A stretch of DNA of 64,000 nucleotides from Crotophaga sulcirostris (Eukaryota; Chordata; Aves; Cuculiformes; Crotophagidae). The notes under the pieces are model-generated. The model had not been told where the DNA came from, searched no databases, and worked only from the letters and a program-made list of their open reading frames with translations. The stretch covers positions 1,550,461 through 1,614,460 of the forward strand of contig VYZB01000145.1 in NCBI GenBank assembly GCA_013397455.1. Direction: 5' to 3'. Positions 1 to 11,000 of this stretch are shown here, piece after piece; the stretch's first letter is position 1; the number at the start of each line of letters is the position of its first letter. A program made the position numbers and the translations under genes.

Positions 1-3000
1 GAAAAGATGGTCTGAAGCAATGCTCTCCCCTCCTACACAGGTGGCTGTGAGTCAGGAGCAGCTGATGCGTCAGGGAAGAAGCAAAACCAAACCAGAAGGA
101 GCTGATGGGTGTGAGTTGCTGTGCTTGCTAATTTGGGTATAGCTCAGACTGTGAGGAATATGGTTGTGTGTGTGTAATTTTAAAATGTACTACATGATCT
201 GTATCAGAGTTACCACGTGCGTGTAGAGCTAGGGGTGTGTGTGCCTTACAGCTCCTGAGCACTGTGGGTATTTATCTGGCGAGAGTCAAAAACACGAGAG
301 CCCAGCAGGGCCAAATTCCAATAGGACATTTTTGCTGCTGTTCTCCTAACAGTTAAAAGCATTCATTTCCCTAGAAGCAAAACCAAGTGCTGGAGACAAA
401 CCTTTCACCTCTTAAAAAGTCATCGTCCCAAATCTCGAAGTCAAACAGTGTCTGAACACCTGGCCTGTCTGATGCGCTCACTTCGTGTGCATCCCTTAGA
501 CAAGGGCAAAGGCTGCTGTTACACAAGCAGCAACTTTGTCCACAGACCTTTCTGAGGCCACTGTTGAACCTGTAATGAGCTACTTCCCTGCCAGCAGTTA
601 ATTTGTTCTGTGTGGGAGGAATAAATGAAAGCTTGAGCGCAGTGAAATTTGGTCGCTAACAACTTATAAGCCTTTCAGAAATGTCTCAACTCTCAGCTGA
701 AATCAGTCTCTTATAATTACATTGTTATTTTATTAATTATGCATACAGTACTAGAAGCACACATAGTATGTGTAAATTCATTGATGACAAGTATGTCTAT
801 TACCTAAGTTTGAAAGGCAGAAGAGCAAAGTCTCTGGAAACAACTTCCCCGTGTACTACCTGAATTGCAAGTTCTCATCTGCTGATGGACTGGGCTGAGT
901 CAAATGGCAGCCAGGGGTTAAATTCCTGACAGTATGAAAGAGAGGGATGTCCCACCTTCATAAAAGCACCATTCCTGATAACTAGAAGGTGTCAGTCACT
1001 ATAATAATACACCTCTGAATTTCTTCTGTTGTACATCCCAGAGGTAAATACAGGTAGGATTCAGAAACATAGCGATGGAGATGGAAACAGAGCACCACAC
1101 AGATGGAAGCAGACTGTAAACATCACACAGCAGAAGATGAGTGGACAAGTTACAAATTTTAGCTAAGACAGAAACCAGAAAGGTATTTAGTAAGTAAACC
1201 ACTTTTCTAGTTACAATTGCATTCTTGCTGTTGAGATGAAACCACACTTGGTTCTGGAAAGGCTGATTCATGTCTCTGTACGCCCTCAGGTCTCAGCTCC
1301 TAAAGGAAGCAGTGCAAGACTTGGATCCAGTTAGACCTGGTGTGAACAGGTCTGTCAGCATGACACATGATTGTAGCACCCAAGCCTGAAGTAAGGACAA
1401 GCACGATTCCTATCTTGGGTGGCAAAGACCAGAGATCCATAGAGTGACATGGATGCACTCAAAGAGACAACAAATCATATCCTACCCCTCCTATTGACTG
1501 TTTCCACTCCTCTGTTGTGGCCAACACAAAGCATTTGCTAAAGAAAGGCCTAATAGTTACTAAAGTGCAGGAGAAGGATTAAGGATTTCTGGGATCTGTT
1601 CTGATTTGGCTGCTGTTGTGCTGTATGATTTCCTCATTTCTTCCTTGACAAGCCTTTTCCTTATTTATGTAGATCCCAAGGAGCCAAGTAAGTGGTGGTA
1701 CATGAACTGGAGAAGCCACATCGACCACCTCAGTAAGTAAGGACTTTTCACAGTTCTTAAAGATGGGACAGGACTATTTCCTCCATGGTTTATCCAAGAG
1801 TTTACAATGGAGATAAGACAACAGTGTAGCACACAAACAGAGAAACTGACATAAACTCCTGTAAATACTTATCTTACGTGGCAGGGACTCTTGGGAATGG
1901 CAGATTAAATAGCAAAAAAGTGAAAGAAGTGGGGAGAGGGAAGATTAATGGAAGGGAGTAAGGAAGGAGAAAGAATGAGGGTATGAAGACTTCTTTGGGT
2001 AAGCACATTTCCATATGTCCCTGAATGTGGGCCTTATCTGCCTTTTCCCCTTGTGGTTTTGCAAGGGGAAGATTTGCCTCTGCTTGTTTCAGGGGTTGGC
2101 ATTCCAACACAGCATTGTGCCTCGAGCCAGCCGTGCACCCACTGCATTCCCATGCTGCACCTCAGAGGTGGAGTCACTCACCACAGGGATGGTTTAAACC
2201 CATCATTGCTAGCAAGCAGCTTCTTGATTCCAAAGGGAAAATAACTTGTCAAAAAGGAAAATAATTTACACTGAGAATCTAGAAAATCCGTACAGAGAAA
2301 CAATGCGGTTTTGTGCATCACAGGGGTAGATCCCATTTAAGAGATCTCAGATTGCTGGAATCCTTTAAATATTCCTACCTTTCTTTTGATTTGCCAGGGT
2401 TTCAGTGTTCACAATAAAACAGTATGTTCTTTAACACTATTAATAAAATTGCTTTGTGGTTGTGAAAGGTAGTTACAGTAAAAATGGTCTTGTCTTGAGA
2501 ACTGCTATCTGTTCTTGTTCTTCTCTATTTATCTCACATTTAGAGACAACAGACCTGGCCAGCTTCCTGCTTGCACAGGAGTGAGTGCATCGGGATATCC
2601 TCACCAAAAGCAGCAGTCACAGAGCAGTTAAACTACTCTAGGTGAGATGAGAAAGAGATCTCAATTCCACTGCTTCAGCAGCCCTGGAGAATACATGTAC
2701 TGCAGGAGAAGGCATCTGCTTTGGAAAAACTGTCACTGCAGCCAGTCCCCACCAAAGGCCAGTATTGTACAGTGTAAGGGCAGGTTTATGATTCCAGAGA
2801 GAGAATTCCCATGGAATATTTTCTTTCAGGGGGAGAAATCTATTGCTGTAGTTAAATTAGCCTTTGAAAATGGATTCTAATTATTTAGTCTGTTACTTGC
2901 TTTTTGGAGAGATGATGATGAAACAGAGCTAAGAACAGCTCTTTGAATTAGGAATCTAAATGGAAGCCAGCTGCCACAACGATCCCTTTTCTTTTTTTTT

Positions 3001-3592
3001 TTTTTTACTGCATGGGTGGAACCACAACAATTCTGTTTTTCCAAACAACTGTGAGACATGACCTCATAACCCTTCATAAGCAGAAGAAAAATGCATATAA
3101 TGACGCTGTGCTGTCACTGCCATTGCAGGAAGCAGCATTTCTAAAGAAAAATGCTTCGGTGCTTCTTAGCAGGAAATCCACCTGGTGGTCCACTTGCTCT
3201 CCTCTAGGGAAGGTGTTATTTGGGGCAGGCTGATGATGGCAAGTGGCCACAGTCATGGTTTGGAAGGGACGAGCAGAGGGAACTGACTCATGACTTTCGA
3301 AACGCTGCTGGCAGCTGGGTTGTGGCTGTGGGCCAGGAGCCCTGCATCGCAGAGGCTTCCCTTCCCTGCCACAGGGGTCTTTCCCTCCTGCTCCCAGTGC
3401 ACTGGGAGGTGATTTTGAGTGCGAAGGACAAGTAATAATGCCCACTGTTTCTTAAAGGAGAAATGGCTTCATCAATTTGTTTCTCAGTGGAAGCTGAACT
3501 GTACTGAATTGTGGTAGAATCTGATCCCTGTGAAGCTTGGTTCAGTCTAGGGGCAGCTGGTGTGCCCTACAAGTTTTCCTCTGATCATGTTA
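1..3592. other. Upstream flank of SCARB2, no assured gene
   Basis: AT-balanced non-coding sequence. The open frames here are short and show no domain or family resemblance. The one stretch that looks coding, with good splice borders, is 1673-1732 and is listed separately. A 15-T run lies at 2992-3006. I see no RNA gene, no CpG island and no recognisable transposon until the CR1 that begins near 3593. In human the neighbour on this side of SCARB2 is FAM47E, so part of a gene could run through here, but I could not assemble one. Confidence 0.5.
1673..1732 (+). CDS. Possible isolated internal exon of an unidentified upstream gene
   Basis: The 60-nt segment is preceded by a pyrimidine-rich tract ending in TAG and followed by GTAAGTAA, a near-ideal donor. 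Read in phase (two bases finishing a codon, one base left over) it has no stop and gives PKEPSKWWYMNWRSHIDHL, a tryptophan-rich string that looks like real protein. A second weakly exon-like piece with an AG acceptor and a GTGAGT donor lies at about 2541-2580. I do not recognise the protein. By synteny a FAM47E-like gene would be expected near here, but in human it is divergent from SCARB2, whereas this reads on the same strand. It could also be chance or a remnant. Confidence 0.3.
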
Positions 3593-4078
3593 GAATCATA
3601 GAATCATGGAATGGTTTGGGCTGGCAGGGACCCCAAAGCCCAACCAGTGCCACCCCCTGCCAAGGGCAGGGACACCTCCCGCTGGGTCAGGGGGCTCCAA
3701 GCCCCATCCAACCTGGCCTGGAACACCTCCAGGGATGGGGCAGCCACCACTGCTCTGGGCAACCTGGTCCAGGGCCTCCCCACCCTCACAAGAAAACATT
3801 TCTCCCTAAGATCTCATCTCAATCTCCCCTCTTTATGGTTTAAAACCATTTCCCCTGTCCTGTCCCTGCACTCCCTGATCAAGAGCCCCTCCCCAGCTTT
3901 CCTGGAGCCCCTTTCAGTGCTGGAGGCTGCTCTAAGCTCTCCCCACAGCCTTCTCTTCTCCAGGCTGAACAACCCCAACTCTCCCGGCCTGTCCTCGTGC
4001 GGGAGGTGCTCCAGCCCTTGGATCATCTCTGAGGCCTCCTCTGGACTCACTCCAGCAGCTCCATGTCCTTCTTGTCTG
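3593..4078 (-). mobile_element. CR1 LINE fragment, 3' end, reverse orientation
   Basis: The left end carries the duplicated octamer-like tail typical of avian CR1 3' ends, read here as AGAATCATAGAATCATGG. The body (the complement of the segment that reads 'summary judgement of group mean' in CR1 3' regions, rich in CCAGGCCAGG and CACTGCTCTGGGCAACCTGG words) is shared with copies at 9270-9655 and, in the other orientation, 28985-29541. Similarity runs through the CCAGCAGCTCCATGTCCTTC word near 4045-4070 and then stops. The copy is 5'-truncated, as is usual for CR1. Confidence 0.85.
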
Positions 4079-4187
4079 TTCAGGTGGATGTGGAAGCGCA
4101 CATCTCTCCGTGCAGCAGGGATCTCTAAAAGGTTTTCTGGAAAACAAGCAGAAATCCAGCTGTTCTTCAGCAAGGAGAGAGACTCTG

Positions 4188-4252
4188 GTGGGAACAGAGG
4201 GGCTCTTGATCAGGGAGTGCAGGGACAGGACGAGGGGGAACGGTTTGCAGCT
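4188..4252 (+). mobile_element. CR1 fragment, opposite orientation, cut by the assembly gap
   Basis: The words GCTCTTGATCAGGGAGTGC and CAGGGACAGGACGAGGGGGA are the reverse complement of sequence at about 3860-3900 in the adjacent CR1, so this is a second CR1 piece in head-to-head arrangement. It enters the run of N at 4253 and its true end is unknown. Confidence 0.75.
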
Positions 4253-4637
4253 NNNNNNNNNNNNNNNNNNNNNNNNNNNNNNNNNNNNNNNNNNNNNNNN
4301 NNNNNNNNNNNNNNNNNNNNNNNNNNNNNNNNNNNNNNNNNNNNNNNNNNNNNNNNNNNNNNNNNNNNNNNNNNNNNNNNNNNNNNNNNNNNNNNNNNNN
4401 NNNNNNNNNNNNNNNNNNNNNNNNNNNNNNNNNNNNNNNNNNNNNNNNNNNNNNNNNNNNNNNNNNNNNNNNNNNNNNNNNNNNNNNNNNNNNNNNNNNN
4501 NNNNNNNNNNNNNNNNNNNNNNNNNNNNNNNNNNNNNNNNNNNNNNNNNNNNNNNNNNNNNNNNNNNNNNNNNNNNNNNNNNNNNNNNNNNNNNNNNNNN
4601 NNNNNNNNNNNNNNNNNNNNNNNNNNNNNNNNNNNNN
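4253..4637. other. Assembly gap (385 N)
   Basis: A run of N lies between a CR1 fragment and the GC-rich SCARB2 promoter. Any open frame that crosses it is meaningless. The distal part of the promoter and 5' UTR of SCARB2 may be hidden here. Confidence 0.99.
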
Positions 4638-5060
4638 GCCTCCCCGGGCGTTGGCCCCTCCCCTCCCCGGGGCGGGGCGGAGCCTCCCCGCGCGGCGGCG
4701 GCGGCGGGGGCCGAGTGGGTGCCCGGGAGCCGCAGCCATGAGGTCGCTGTGCCTCGTCACCGTGGGGGTCCTGGCCATGACGCTGCTCATCGCCAGCGTC
4801 TCGCTGCTGGTGGCACACGTCTTCCAGACAGTGGTGGACCTGCAGGTGAAGGAGGTGAGAGCGCGACGCCGGTCCCCCCCCCGCTCCCTCCCGGCTGCGT
4901 TATTCCTTCTCCCGATGACCCTGGGCGGGGCTGGCGGGGCGGTGGCGGCTCCCTCCTTGCACCGGCTGAGGCTGGGCGAGGGCGGGAGCATCCCTGCGCG
5001 GGGACCCCCCCTTCCCTGCCGCAGCCTGGAGCTCGGGCCGCGCTGGGCCTGCGCTGGGTA
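4638..5060 (+). promoter_or_regulatory. SCARB2: SCARB2 CpG-rich promoter and first exon region
   Basis: Very GC- and CpG-rich sequence starts directly at the gap and declines after about 5060. A GC-box pair (GGGGCGGGGCGGAG, about 4669-4682, the SP/KLF type) lies some 55 bases before the start codon, and a CGG-repeat stretch follows at about 4690-4708. There is no TATA box. The start codon at 4738 sits in a good context (GCAGCCATGA). The absence of a CACGTG box in the visible part does not exclude one in the gap. Confidence 0.7.
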
Positions 5061-8000
5061 AAGTCTGTGTGAGGTGAGCAGGGACCCCCCCGTTTTGCCA
5101 TCCCTGTCACCAGTCTGCTGCCGCTTTCAAACGGTGCCTTGTCCTGCTGCTGCCTTTGCTGCTGCCGCTGGAGCGCGGCCCAAGAGGCCGTTTCGCCCTG
5201 TTAAAGGCTGCCACTCTTCGAGCATGCCCATCCTGGCATGTTTATGGATGCAGAGCCCTCCACTGTTCTCGTTCTGCCTCAGCCTTTGTTCTTCTCATAC
5301 TGGCTCTTTGCATTTACCCGGTGCTCCAGTGAGAAGGGCCAACTGTGTTAGTAACTCCCTTAAAACACCTGTGAAGCATGTAAATGAACAATGGTTTACC
5401 TGCCTGCTCTGTGTTGTATCATTCTCTTTGTTATTCTGACAGCGAAGCCAAGTCCTGACCAGTGCTGTCGTCTAACTGGTGACCATAGTCTGCTGATCCC
5501 CTGGCATGTCCTACCCAATGTACTGTTCTTTTCTTTGGGGTATTGACATGGAGCATTTCCTAACACAGAAGCTGTATTGTCTTAACTTGAAGCGCTTTGG
5601 TTTAGCAAGTGCGGTGTTCGGTTGGCAGTCAGCTTCCCACAAGTTGTGGCGCTTCAAGGTGTGCCTGTAAGCTGCAGGGAATAGCTATAAAAAAGCCTGC
5701 TACAACAGGGTAAGCTGCCATGCAGCCTGCCAGTGTGTCAGTGCTCTCCAGGAACTGCTTCTCCTACAGCCTCTGTTCTCAGGTCCTTGCCTCTGCCCTG
5801 CTGGAGGTAATGGATGGTCTATCCTGAAGTCATTCTATTGTCAGCCCTTGCCTTTTCTAGGCAGTCTGAAAGCCAGGCATGAAGTGCTCTGAGTATTAAT
5901 GTAGGCGAAGTTGTGTGCAAACCAGGCCAAATCAGAGCAGCTCTGCATGGGCACACGCAATTCCATCTCCCAGGCCTTGAATCTCTTATCTTTTGCTTCC
6001 CCACACAAGTTCCAGTTTCAAGTCTATTCCACGCTCTTACCAAAAGAGCAGTGGGGTGAAAAAAAGCGGTTTGGTGGGAGAGTGTAGGGCTGTCAGGAAT
6101 TAGGTGTGATCCTCCTTACGCGTATTATCTCTTAGCTCCGCGCTCCTTAATGGTTCATTATGTAAGAGTTAGTTGGTATTTGCTCAGCGGGGCTTTCCGT
6201 AATGCAGGATAAAGTTTCCAGGGCTCAGTCGTTCCCTGCTTTCTGCTCTTCAACTCGTGCTACCTTACATCTGGATTGCACAGAATCCAGCATCGTTCTC
6301 CTTGTGCTGGCCACTGACACCTTCCTGGCCTTCTTGGGGAGCCACACACACAAACCATGAAAGTACAGCTTTCAGCCCCAAAGCAGTGTGCTCCCAGTCA
6401 CCCAGCTGATTCGTCTGCTTTCCACGTGTTCTTTATCCCACGTGAGCTTTTTCTCTTTTGTATGTAGTCTAGGAAGCTGCTGTCTGTTGTGTAACCGCGT
6501 GTGCAGCTTAGAAAATCTTGTGCAAATAGACAAATTTCAATTTGCCTTTGAAATGTGGCAAGACTTGAGCTTTTCCAGCTCTCCGCAGTCCGAGGCGTTG
6601 GACATGGAATGCTGTCTCTGTGCACTGGCCTTTCTTAGCCTCCTCAGCCTCTCTGTCGTTGGAGCAGCTGCAGAAGGGACAAGAGATTGCCTTATGACAG
6701 GTAGTTTGTGTTCCTTTGAGGGCTTCCCAGCAGTCCTGAGACAGAGCTGGCCTGCAGGGAAGAGCTGTCTTTGCAGTCTCAACTACTGCTGAAACAGAAG
6801 ACGGAGTTTTGGAGCAGCTGAAGCACGTGTGTGTCCAACCCAGGGCCTGTGAACCACTGAGGACAGGTTGGCTTTCAGTGTGCTGCATCCATCATCTTGA
6901 TACAGAGGGCGTGGGGGAGGAGTGGGGAATCCAGCCCAGCATCAGGCTTCACACAGGCAGATGCGTAGTGACAAGGACAGAGGGAGTGCCTTTCCCAGAA
7001 GGCATTCAGATCTTGTCAGCTCATTCTGTCTCATTTGCCAGTCTTATTGGCTTTTTGGGAATTAGAGTGCCATACCAGATCAGAGGTCTAACCTGTCCAA
7101 TGCTTGTTCATTGTCAGGGGCTGGCACCTGAAACTCCTTTGGATAAGGGTGAAAAACCTGTAATGAACAGGAATAAATTAGCTGCCTGCAGGAGAAAGGC
7201 CTTCCTCACTGCTAGCAGTGAGATATCTGTGTCTGTGTCTATATCTATGTCTGTGTCTATATCTATATCAGATATCTATCTATGTCTCTCTCTCTCTCTA
7301 TGTATATATATAGAAATATCCTTATGCTGTATGTTGGTTATATGGTTCTGTATTTTATTGCCATAAGCATGCAGGTCATGAACAGAACAACCTGTGATCT
7401 CTGCACCTAATTCCAATGTGAGCAATCAGCCTTTTACATCAAGTGCTTTCGTTTTGCCCCGTACCTTACACTGATAATTTTAGAAAACATTTAATCTTCT
7501 AACCCCTTGAAATTCCATTTGACTTTTGTTGCCAGCCCTCTCAAGAGCCAGATTGCCTGGAGTGTTTAGGACCCATAAGAACAGGGAAGATATTTTGTCC
7601 CTTGATTTACTTCATGTGTTGATGTGGTGTTGTTTAATGTGAAATGCTGGAGCTCTCAGTGCAGTTTAGTGTGGAGGCTTAAATGAAGTTTTGGTTGAGA
7701 TGCTCCTTTTGAGCAGAGCAGAGCAGTGCAGGGGCAGAGAAGCCTGCTCAAGCTTGCCCTATTGCTTGTCTTAAAGTCACAATTACATTCTGTCATTGAT
7801 AAATGCATAAAACTGTATCTTGGAATTACAACATTGTACAGTTCCAGGGAAAAAAATTGAAATTTGATTTTCGGTGTAGGTTCCAGAAATATTCAGTACC
7901 ATTTCCCACCCCTGCTGTCACTCCAGTAACGGTTACATTTGGGAGGGAAAGCTTGCTTTGGGTTTTCTTTATCTGAAGCCTGGTCAAGAAACCAAAGAAT

Positions 8001-11000
8001 GAGAGAGCTGCAAATTCAGGACTGGTGTGGTAAATCAAGTCAGTGGGAAGGATGCTGTGGAACCCTTGAAATGAGTGAGAGAAAGGAGAATCCCTGCTGT
8101 GCTTCTGCGTGACGCCTGGAGATCAGATTGTCCCCTGGGTTTAGGTTATCGTGCAGCAGGTGCACCCTTGCTTCTCCCTGAGAAAACATCTCCGAGTCTG
8201 AGGCCTCTCCAGGCTTCTGCCTGCAGGACTGGTGTCTGACGTGAGATTTCAGAATACTTTAAGTTGTGTCTCTTGTTCTTGCATATAAATATCAAGAGGA
8301 GAGGTCTGAGTCTCTGCCTTGTACCGTACAGCAGCAGTAACTACACGGAGCTGTGTCTTACATTTATTTTAGATTAAAGAGCAGCCCTGTGACCTCATAT
8401 CTCACAGCCTGCCCAGCCTTGCAGTGAACACAAGCTCTGACAACAACCAAGGAATCCCAGTCGTGTAACAACAGATCCTGCTCTGGTGCGGAGCAAAGCC
8501 AGCAGTGCTAAACTGGAGTGCCAGCAGCTGAGGGACGTGGACATGTGTTTTGCTCAAAAACATGTGCTCATATTTTTCTCTCGGGCTCAGGCTGTGTAAT
8601 ATCACGTGATAGACCCAAACATCCCTGGCAATATGTGGGGAAAAAGAGGAGAACAGGCCTCACTGTATTTTATTATTTGCAGTTTTCCTGGGAATGTGTC
8701 CGAATCCAGCTCAGGAGTTTGTGAGTGTGGGTGTACAGCTGGTGCTGTCACTGCACAGAGCTATAAATAGACACAGCATTTCTGTTGGAGATCCAAACAG
8801 TGCCATGCAGGTCCAGGAAAAAAACACCAGATGACTTTGTTTCACTACTCTTTTGCTTTTTAGTCCATCTCCCTGGGAATCACTTAGGATTTCAGAATCT
8901 CACAAGCCTGTATTTAAACCAACCTGCCAGAGGAAAGCTCTTTCATTTCCTTCTTATTTATGCTCTTTGCTTGTGATCTGGTGTGTGTGTGTGTGTGTAT
9001 AGAGAGAATCTGGTAGGAACCCATGTTACATTTAGCAACACTACATCGAGTGGGGGTGCTGTGTAGCTCAGGAGAGGCAGACAGGGGCTGTGGCCTCCTT
9101 ACACATCATGAGATCCCTCTGTCGTGAAGGACAGACTGGAGCCCAAAACCGGAATGAATATGACCAGGGTGCACTTCGTTTTCAAACACTGCACCTTTAG
9201 ACTGAGTAGTAATCTCTCATGTTCATTGCCTCAGATGAGAGACATTTAAGCAATAGGTAGGTGCCCTGAATATCATAAAATTGTGGAATGCACTGGGTTG
9301 GAGTGGGCCTTAAAGCCCATCCAGTTCCACCCCCTGCCATGGGCAGGGACACCTCCCACTGGGTCAGGGGGCTCCAAGCCCCATCCAGCCTGGCCTGGAA
9401 CACCTCCAGGGATGGGGCAGCCACCACTGCTCTGGGCAACCTGGGCCAGGGCCTCCCCACCCTCACAGGAAAACATTTCTCCCTAAGATCTCATCTAAAC
9501 CTGCCTCTTTTAGCTGAAAACCTGTCCCTGCACTCCCTAATCAAGAGCCCCTCCCCAGCTCTCCTGGAGCCCCTTTCAGCACTGGAGGCTGCTCTAAGCT
9601 CTCCCTGGAGCCTTCTCTTCTCCAGGCTGAGCAACCCCAACTGTCTCGGCCTGTCAATGCTGAATATGGTTGGTAGTTGCTAGGGAATGGTTCACATTCC
9701 TAGATACAGGCAATCAAGGTCAAGACAGGTTCATTTTATCAGTGTCAAGCTTCTACTCATTGTGTTTCATGCTCCTGAGAGGTGTGAGCTTTATACAACT
9801 TTGGAAGGGAGCAGATATCAGTAGTTTGCTCCAGCACCTCTGACATAATTGACTTTGTCATGTGGCTATTTGCCTACAGGAAAAAGCCATCACAGTCATC
9901 TGTAGGTGTCCTAAATACATTGCTCTCTCCCTCCCAACCCTTTATGGTGGCCTCATGGAAACAGTGTGCTTGATTCGGGGAGATTTTCTGCCCTGATCCT
10001 ACCAACCAGGTTCAGGAGAGCTCTGTTGGAATACAGGGCTGTGTAGAAAATGGTACATACGAGGTGCTGGTAGTTCCAAGGAATTGCAGAAGGCTCCTGA
10101 AGCACATCTAAAATCTATAACTTTTGTGATGTGCACAGAATACATCATCTGAAATTCACAGAGGAAAGCAGCCTGCAACTGTAAAGTGCTACCAGCTGGG
10201 CTGGCTTTCATTGCTATTCAGCAGTACTGCTGCCGTTCCAAGCTCCTGCCAATGAGTTTTTCTTTAAAACAGTCTTCTCTTTATCTAATCATTCAAAATT
10301 ACAATCTACATGGAGAGAAACAGCTCCAGAAGTGGGAAGGCCAAGAATGAGTCCTGAGGCAATTGTGGCTGATAAAGACCCCACCAACAGCCACCAAGAA
10401 GTGGCAGCTGTCCAGTCTGCCCTGCTTTTCAGATTGCACTTACAATATTTGACTTGTTTTCTTTGAAGGATAAAAAGAGCAAGTGTTGGTGAGGCCTATT
10501 TAATTGCAAATCATTCCCCCACTCCCCTTCCTCCACCTACAGGTGATACAGTTTTCAAAGACGCAGTTTTCTTTGTGCTTATTCCTGAAATTCCACACTG
10601 AAAACCAAATTTCTCTTTACTACTACAGTGGTGATAAGAATATTATAACTTTACAAAAAGCCTTGATTTTGGTGGTGTTGGTGGGGATGCTTTTAGAGTT
10701 GGGGTGAAATTTATCCAAAATGTGGGGTTGAGCCCTTTATTATATGTTTCTACTGGAGCTGCATGCAGGTGTGACTTTCCTTATAGCACGTATGGGCTGG
10801 TAGGTAAAAGAATTACTGGTTATTACTTCAGTGCTTCTGCCAGAACATAACAATCTGTAGCTTTTCTTAGGCAGGTCCACATTTTATGGGTAGCAAAATA
10901 GACCGACAGCCCATGGCTTTGGAGGTGTGTACACTAACACTGCTGGAGGAAAGTAATTAAAGACAGAAGAAGAGTCTTTGCCCTATTCAGAGACCTCTGA

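Noticed and set aside
2647..2880. A 77-codon frame ending in a splice-like GGGGAGAAATCTATTG segment as terminal exon of the upstream candidate gene
   Set aside because: The acceptor is plausible, but the short reading resembles no protein I know and cannot be joined in frame to the candidate at 1673-1732 with confidence.
3611..5072. Long open frames of 320-444 codons across the two gaps (3611-4741, 4110-5072, 27636-28559, 27782-29116)
   Set aside because: They are long only because N is read through as an unknown residue. The visible parts are CR1 or CpG-island sequence, without splice or domain support.
7826..8038. Minus-strand frame of 70 codons in SCARB2 intron 1
   Set aside because: No splice borders, domain or composition bias; the length is within chance for intron sequence.
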